From Chitinilyticum aquatile DSM 21506 (GTDB lineage Bacteria > Pseudomonadota > Gammaproteobacteria > Burkholderiales > Chitinibacteraceae), in the NCBI RefSeq assembly GCF_000430805.1, contig NZ_AUMS01000001.1, positions 434,001 through 498,000 on the forward strand: a stretch of DNA of 64,000 nt. Direction: 5' to 3'. The notes under the pieces were generated by a model that worked only from the letters and a program-made list of their open reading frames with translations, searched no databases and was not told the origin of the DNA. Shown here piece by piece: positions 57,747 to 64,000 of the stretch; position 1 is the stretch's first letter, and each line of letters starts with the position of its first letter. Made by a program: the position numbers and the translations under genes.

Positions 57747-58925
57747 ATGCTGAAACGCCCCCGCACTCCCCGCCGCAACCGCCGCACGACTGACATCGAC
57801 GAGCTGATCCGTCTCGCCACCGGCCTGTCGGAATCCTGCACGCGGCCGGAAGATGAATTCTGGCAGGCAGCGCTCGGCGAAGCGGTACTGCATCTGCTGC
57901 AAACTGGTGACGAGGAAACCCTGAATACCGCACTGGAAAGCCTCGCACAGATCGAAAGCGAAGCGTGGAACGAGCTGGCGAATGAAATCGAGACCGCCTG
58001 CGAAACCCGGATCATCCACGCCGACGGCACCGACTGGCAGGTCGTGCTGCTCGCAGCACCGGTTCTGAGCTGGTCGCGCTATGGCATTCCGGCAGGCATG
58101 CTTGGCCGCGAGCTGCTGCAGACGCTGCGCGTGCAGCTTGGGGCGCATGTTCTGGCCCGCGACACGCGGCTGGCGATGGTCGATTATCTGTTCAGCCCCG
58201 ACCAGCTTCCGCAGGGCTTCTGCCCGACATACGGGCTACTGCAGGAGCTCGCGCCACTGGCCGTCGCTGGCAAAGACCTCTCCCTCGCCGGCAGCCAGAT
58301 GCCGGAAACGGCGGCCTTTCTGTCCGACTCGCGCTACATCGTCTGCGCGGTTGCCGCACCTCTCGGCCAGGCCCTGTTCCGCTGGCAGGAAGACGATGGC
58401 GAGCGCCGTGAAGCCGAGCAGCAATGGCTGAAACAGGGTGGCGGAGCGCTCGCTCCCGTTTTTGCCGGCTGCGCGATGGAAGCGCTGTTGCCACAGGCCT
58501 ATTTCGCCGCATGGCGTGCCACCGATCACGCCTCACGCGCTTATTCAGTGCGCGCCACGGTCGCGTTTCTACAGCTTACGCTCAATGTGGAAGCACGCGA
58601 GATCTCGGCGGCAATTGCCGCCTGCCATGGCCAGCGCCTGGAAGAATACCGTGTCGGCTTCATGCTCAAACGCAGCAGCCAGGTCATTCACGGTGTGGTG
58701 TGGCCACTGCTGGATGGCGAGGGCGAACACACCGACTGCATCAGTGATATCGAGGCCATCCTGCGCGAATGCGGTGTCAGCAACATCACCGTGCATGACC
58801 ATACCTTTCCAACCGACTTCTGCGACGATTGCGGCAGCCCTTTCTTCCCGAACGCCGATGGCGAACTATTGCATACGGAACCGCCGGAAGAAGCCCAGGA
58901 ACAGACACCCCAGCACCTGCACTGA
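57747..58925 (+). CDS. DUF2863 family protein
   Basis: The 392-residue product matches DUF2863, a betaproteobacterial family of unknown function: Arg-rich start LKRPRTPRRNRR, SWSRYGIPAG, and a C-terminal CDDCGSPFFPNADGELLH with a CxxC pair that may bind metal. ATG at 57747 follows the basic start; ATG at 57675 would add 24 residues. Convergent with the chemoreceptor gene. Confidence 0.78.
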   Translation: MLKRPRTPRRNRRTTDIDELIRLATGLSESCTRPEDEFWQAALGEAVLHLLQTGDEETLNTALESLAQIESEAWNELANEIETACETRIIHADGTDWQVVLLAAPVLSWSRYGIPAGMLGRELLQTLRVQLGAHVLARDTRLAMVDYLFSPDQLPQGFCPTYGLLQELAPLAVAGKDLSLAGSQMPETAAFLSDSRYIVCAVAAPLGQALFRWQEDDGERREAEQQWLKQGGGALAPVFAGCAMEALLPQAYFAAWRATDHASRAYSVRATVAFLQLTLNVEAREISAAIAACHGQRLEEYRVGFMLKRSSQVIHGVVWPLLDGEGEHTDCISDIEAILRECGVSNITVHDHTFPTDFCDDCGSPFFPNADGELLHTEPPEEAQEQTPQHLH

Positions 58926-58975
58926 AACCAGCATCCACACTGAAACCAATAGTAGCGGCTTGAATACCAAACATA

Positions 58976-59023
58976 GTATGTCGCCACAACCCTTTAAATG
59001 AAAAGGCCGGGCAAACATACCCG
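58976..59023. repeat. Palindromic intergenic element, copy F (overlaps a terminator)
   Basis: GTATGTCGCCACAACC and GGCCGGGCAAACATAC are imperfect inverted repeats around CTTTAAATGAAAA. Its right arm forms the terminator of the chemoreceptor gene. It lies between convergent genes. Confidence 0.6.
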
Positions 59024-59029
59024 GCCTTT
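59001..59029 (-). terminator. Terminator of the chemoreceptor gene
   Basis: AAGGCCGGG/CCCGGCCTT stem with an 8-base loop followed on the minus strand by TTCATTT. Confidence 0.8.
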
Positions 59030-59051
59030 CTACTGCCAACTTCTACCCGGA

Positions 59052-61604
59052 TCAGAATTCCTCCCAGGCTTCTTCGTCGTGCTCAGTCACACCCCGCGCC
59101 GGGGCAGGCTTGGCCGGCTTCTTGCCGCTGGCAGCCAATGCCGGCTTGGGCCTGGCTGCCGCAGTGGTGGCACTGCTGCTGCGCACGGGCTGGGCTGCGG
59201 CAGGCAGACTCCGGCTGACCACATTATCGAGCTTGAAGGCAGCAATGGCACGGCTGAGAACCTGGGCCTGCTCACGCAGAGAGCCGGCCGCCGCGGCAGC
59301 TTCTTCCACCAGCGCGGCATTCTGCTGCGTGGTTTCATCCATCTGGCAGACCGCCTGATTGACCTGGGCAATGCCCGCGCTCTGTTCGATCGAGGCCGCC
59401 GAAATTTCTGCCATGATATCAGTCACCCGCTTCACGCTGGTTTCGATTTCCTGCATGGTGCTGCCCGCCTGATTGACCAGCCGCGCACCGCCATCGACCT
59501 TCTCGACCGAGTCACCAATCAGCCCCTTGATTTCCCGTGCGGCAGAGGCGGAACGCTGTGCCAGCGTGCGCACTTCACTGGCCACCACTGCAAAGCCCCG
59601 GCCCTGTTCGCCGGCACGCGCAGCTTCGACCGCTGCATTGAGCGCCAGGATATTGGTCTGGAAGGCGATGCTGTCGATGACGCTGATGATCTCGACAATC
59701 TTGCGTGACGAATCGCTGATCGACTGCATCGTTTCCACGACCTGCCCGACCACAGCCCCACCCTTGCCGGCCACCTCGCGCGCGCCGATGGCGAACTGGT
59801 TGGCCTGCTGGGCATTTTCGGCATTCTGTTTCACGGTCGAAGTGAGCTCTTCCATGCTGGACGCCGTCTCTTCCAGGCTGGCCGCCTGCGATTCGGTGCG
59901 CCTGGAAAGATCCATATTGCCTTCAGCAATTTCACCGGCAGCGGTATTGATCTGGCTGGCCGCCTGAACGATTTCGCCAACCAGCTGCTTGAGGTGGTCG
60001 ACTGTCCCGTTGATGCCCTGCGCGGTCTGGTCAAAAAGACCGGCATATTGGGCGGTGATCCGCTGTGTAAGGTCACCTTCGGCCAGCGCCCCGGCAACAC
60101 GGGTTACGTCATTGAGGCCAGCCTCGGTGGTGGCAGAGAGCTTGTTGAGCAGCTCGGCCAGCGTCAGCGTATAGCCCTGTTTGCCGGCCAGCGTCAGCTT
60201 GTTGCTGAAATCGCCACGATTGGCAGCCGCATCCACCAGCTGCTGGATTTCATCGACAGTCGTATTGAGTGCAAGCACGATGCCATTGACCGCAGTCCGC
60301 GTCTGCCCGAATGCGCCCGGGTAATCCTTGCTGATCTTCTGGCCAAGATCTCCGGCAGCCAGAGCCTGCGAAACACGATTGATGTCGTTGAGGCCTTCTT
60401 CCGTTGTGGCGGAGAGCTTGTTGAGCAGTTCGGCCAGTGTCAGCGTATAGCCCTGCTTGCCGGACAGCTCAAGCCGGCGGGTGAAATCACCGCGATTGGC
60501 GGCTGCATCGACCATTCCCTGGATTTCCCCGATCACGGTGGACAGTGCCGTTACCGTACCGTTTACGCCAGCTGCAGCCTCACCGAAAACGCCCGGATAG
60601 TTGCGGTCGATCTTCTGGGTCAGGTCACCAGCAGCCAGCGCATTGGCAACACGGGTCACATCCTTGAGACCCGCATCGGTTGTTACGGAGAGATCATTCA
60701 GCGATTGCCCAAGCTCTGCTGCAAAACCCTGATGATTTTTCACATCGATGCTGCGGCTGAAATCCCCCTGCCTGGCCGCGCTGACGAGCCCCTGCGCATC
60801 GCCGATGATGCGCTTCAGGGCATCCTGCATGTTCTGCATGGCAGCAAGCAGCTGGCCGGTTTCGTCACGCGAGCTGACCTCGACATGGCCGGACAGATCG
60901 CCGGCAGCAAGTGCATTGGCCACCTCGACCGCACGCCCGAGCGGACGGGTAATGCTGCGTGCGATCAGGAATCCCATGATGATGCCCAGCGCGACACCGA
61001 GCACGACGATGATGATGAGTGTCTGCCTGGCACTGCCATAGAGGCTGACCGCTTCATCAAACACGCCCTTGGCAAAATTGACCTTGAGATCAACGAGTTC
61101 GTCAATTTGCTGGCGAACAGCCTTCCCATTACGATCAAGATCGCCATTCATCATGACACTGGCTGGCGAGCTGGCATACAACGGCTGCTGCATCAGCAAC
61201 GGCACAAGCTGATCAAGATTGCGGTTATATTCAGCAACCAGAGTGTCGTAATTCGACAGCATCTGCTTGCCTTTATCGGTTGTGTAGTACGTCCGGGCCT
61301 CAGTCATTTTCTGATTGAGCTCAGCGCGCCACCGATTCAGATCAGCCTGCGCAGCTTCTTTTTCTGCTTGGCTCGTTGCCAGCGGAATATTACGGTAAGC
61401 ACGTGCGACATTCAGCTGGGCAGCCTTGGCCTCATGGATTGCGTTGATGCCAAGCAGATCTTTTTCATAAATGCGCTCGGTCATACCGTTGATCTGGGCC
61501 GCACTGCGAATGCCCAGCACACCGATAATCGCGCCAATCAGGGCAAGCAACAGGAACGCAAGAATCAGCTTTCCGCCCACCCGCATGTTTCTGAACCAGC
61601 TCAT
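59052..61604 (-). CDS. Methyl-accepting chemotaxis protein with several HAMP domains and a C-terminal CheR/CheB-type pentapeptide
   Basis: The 850-residue chemoreceptor has TM1 (11-32), a periplasmic four-helix-type sensor (33-185), TM2 (about 190-212), a HAMP at 213-265, then further HAMP-like units. Two near-identical copies of a 92-residue unit (DAAANRGDF to LSATTE) start near 60.42 and 60.14 kb on DNA (period 276 bp). The signalling domain (about 540-800) has the tip near residue 650 ([22 protein letters not shown]). The last five residues are AWEEF, matching the xWxxF pentapeptide that binds CheR/CheB in enteric receptors. GGAGG before ATG 61604 fixes the start. Confidence 0.93.
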   Translation of the reverse strand: MSWFRNMRVGGKLILAFLLLALIGAIIGVLGIRSAAQINGMTERIYEKDLLGINAIHEAKAAQLNVARAYRNIPLATSQAEKEAAQADLNRWRAELNQKMTEARTYYTTDKGKQMLSNYDTLVAEYNRNLDQLVPLLMQQPLYASSPASVMMNGDLDRNGKAVRQQIDELVDLKVNFAKGVFDEAVSLYGSARQTLIIIVVLGVALGIIMGFLIARSITRPLGRAVEVANALAAGDLSGHVEVSSRDETGQLLAAMQNMQDALKRIIGDAQGLVSAARQGDFSRSIDVKNHQGFAAELGQSLNDLSVTTDAGLKDVTRVANALAAGDLTQKIDRNYPGVFGEAAAGVNGTVTALSTVIGEIQGMVDAAANRGDFTRRLELSGKQGYTLTLAELLNKLSATTEEGLNDINRVSQALAAGDLGQKISKDYPGAFGQTRTAVNGIVLALNTTVDEIQQLVDAAANRGDFSNKLTLAGKQGYTLTLAELLNKLSATTEAGLNDVTRVAGALAEGDLTQRITAQYAGLFDQTAQGINGTVDHLKQLVGEIVQAASQINTAAGEIAEGNMDLSRRTESQAASLEETASSMEELTSTVKQNAENAQQANQFAIGAREVAGKGGAVVGQVVETMQSISDSSRKIVEIISVIDSIAFQTNILALNAAVEAARAGEQGRGFAVVASEVRTLAQRSASAAREIKGLIGDSVEKVDGGARLVNQAGSTMQEIETSVKRVTDIMAEISAASIEQSAGIAQVNQAVCQMDETTQQNAALVEEAAAAAGSLREQAQVLSRAIAAFKLDNVVSRSLPAAAQPVRSSSATTAAARPKPALAASGKKPAKPAPARGVTEHDEEAWEEF

Positions 61605-61777
61605 TTGACACCTCCAGCACATAATCAAAGCGCTCATGTGAACCGCTTGCCGGCATCATCACACATGAACACATGCCAATACTTACACATGTGAAAATTA
61701 TAGATAATTTCCGAGTAATTGTTCTGCGGTGCAACAAAAAGCGCCAAACGGTAAAAAAAGGGAGGGATACGGCAGAA

Positions 61778-61806
61778 ACAACAAAGCCCCGACTGGCGGG
61801 GCTCTG
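61778..61806 (-). terminator. Terminator of the distal tRNA-Ser
   Basis: AGCCCCG/CGGGGCT stem followed on the minus strand by TTGTTGTTT. Confidence 0.75.
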
Positions 61807-61815
61807 TGTGAAAAC

Positions 61816-61906
61816 TGGCGGAGAGAGGGGGATTCGAACCCCCGATAGGCTATTAACCTATACACGCTTTCCAGGCGTGCGACTTAAACCACTCATCCAT
61901 CTCTCC
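61816..61906 (-). tRNA. tRNA-Ser (anticodon GGA), copy 1
   Basis: 91 bases including CCA. Acceptor GGAGAGA/TCTCTCC, anticodon GGA in loop CTGGAAA, a long variable arm (TATAGGTTAATAGCCTATC) and T-loop GTTCGAATC. Identical in sequence to the copy 223 bp to the right. Confidence 0.96.
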
Positions 61907-61996
61907 GGACAAGGAGGCGAACTATACACGGCAGAACGCCGGCCTGCAATCCGGTTTTGTCAACTTTTCGCTGAAAATGCGCGAAGATGCGACAAA

Positions 61997-62026
61997 TAAA
62001 AACCCCAGTGTAAACACTGGGGCTTT
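61997..62026 (-). terminator. Terminator between the two tRNA-Ser genes
   Basis: CCCCAGTG/CACTGGGG with a short TAAA loop, followed on the minus strand by TTTTTATTT. The upstream copy thus has its own terminator. Confidence 0.8.
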
Positions 62027-62038
62027 AACTGATTCGGC

Positions 62039-62129
62039 TGGCGGAGAGAGGGGGATTCGAACCCCCGATAGGCTATTAACCTATACACGCTTTCCAGGCG
62101 TGCGACTTAAACCACTCATCCATCTCTCC
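62039..62129 (-). tRNA. tRNA-Ser (anticodon GGA), copy 2
   Basis: 91 bases, identical to copy 1 over the whole tRNA, also with encoded CCA. The flanks differ, so this is a tRNA-sized duplication, each copy with its own terminator. Confidence 0.96.
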
Positions 62130-62225
62130 GCAAGAGAGGCCGCATAATAGCCCTCAACCCCGCCATTGGCAAGCATTTTCTCAATTGCACAGACCCCGAA
62201 TTTCCGGAGTCACGGGGATATGCGC

Positions 62226-62254
62226 AAAAAGAAAGCCCGCTTGCGCGGGCCTTC
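62226..62254 (-). terminator. Terminator of aspS
   Basis: AAGCCCGC/GCGGGC(C)TT stem with TTGC loop, followed on the minus strand by CTTTTTG. Confidence 0.8.
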
Positions 62255-62270
62255 TCTCACCTGTTCCGGC

Positions 62271-64000
<1,730 letters not shown>

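Noticed and set aside
61816-62129. Duplicated tRNA-Ser as attachment sites of an integrated element
   Set aside because: Only about 130 bp with no integrase lie between them; each tRNA is complete.

Overview
This 64 kb window looks like chromosome from a motile, facultatively anaerobic betaproteobacterium, most likely in the Neisseriales (Chromobacterium/Chitinibacter-like). The reasons are the smc-zipA-ligA and rimP-nusA-infB-rbfA-truB-rpsO-pnp gene orders, a DUF2863 gene (a mostly betaproteobacterial family), polar-type flagellar genes and a PilU-type retraction ATPase. Base composition is moderately GC-rich. The main exception is the AT-rich 5' half of the gene ending the pse operon (about 33.9-34.46 kb). 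No CRISPR array, integrase, transposase or prophage was seen.

Layout. 1-6.4 kb: 5' part of uvrC, a small membrane protein, an SDR oxidoreductase with rhlE, a Gfo/Idh/MocA oxidoreductase, and a short LexA-type repressor whose promoter carries two GAAC-N4-GTTC boxes. 6.4-8.3 kb: tRNA-Arg and tRNA-Glu, then pyruvate kinase. 8.4-17.4 kb: the translation/RNA operon read right to left (rimP, nusA, infB, rbfA, truB, rpsO, pnp), with leader and intercistronic hairpins. 17.6-20.3 kb: pilU, an ArsC/YffB-like gene, a tiny zinc-ribbon ORF, flgM (FliA promoter) and flgN. 20.3-24.4 kb: an NlpC/P60 lipoprotein, then pflB and pflA. 24.4-25.6 kb: an MFS permease. 25.6-32.3 kb: a flagellar filament/export block (fliC, flaG, fliD, fliS, fliT, a DUF2802 gene, fliK, an flhB-tail gene). 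32.5-43.7 kb: a ten-gene operon for pseudaminic-acid-type sugars (pseB, pseC, pseF, pseG-GNAT, pseI, then Gfo/Idh, GT-B-like, DegT aminotransferase, GNAT and a TPR-glycosyltransferase), driven by a FliA-type promoter and ending just upstream of fliC. 43.8-44.9 kb: galU fused in frame behind a Cro-like DNA-binding domain, with two palindromic operators at its promoter. 45-52.8 kb: a small lipoprotein, ligA, zipA, smc. 52.8-59 kb: SYLF protein, Dps, GT4 glycosyltransferase, DJ-1 family protein, periplasmic binding protein, YkgJ protein, DUF2863 protein. 59-64 kb: a multi-HAMP chemoreceptor, two identical tRNA-Ser genes and the 3' part of aspS.

How it fits together. The three FliA-type promoters (flgM, fliC, pseB) share the spacing TAAA-N15-G(C/T)CGATAT. 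They suggest that flagellin, its anti-sigma factor and its glycosylation pathway are switched on together. The TPR-glycosyltransferase ending the pse operon has the architecture of Caulobacter FlmG and is the best candidate for adding the sugar to FliC.

Most notable observations: the Cro-GalU fusion with its operator pair; the LexA-like gene with Gram-positive-style boxes; the FliA-controlled, extended pse operon; and a family of about 50 bp palindromic elements (six copies) in intergenic gaps, mostly at gene ends.
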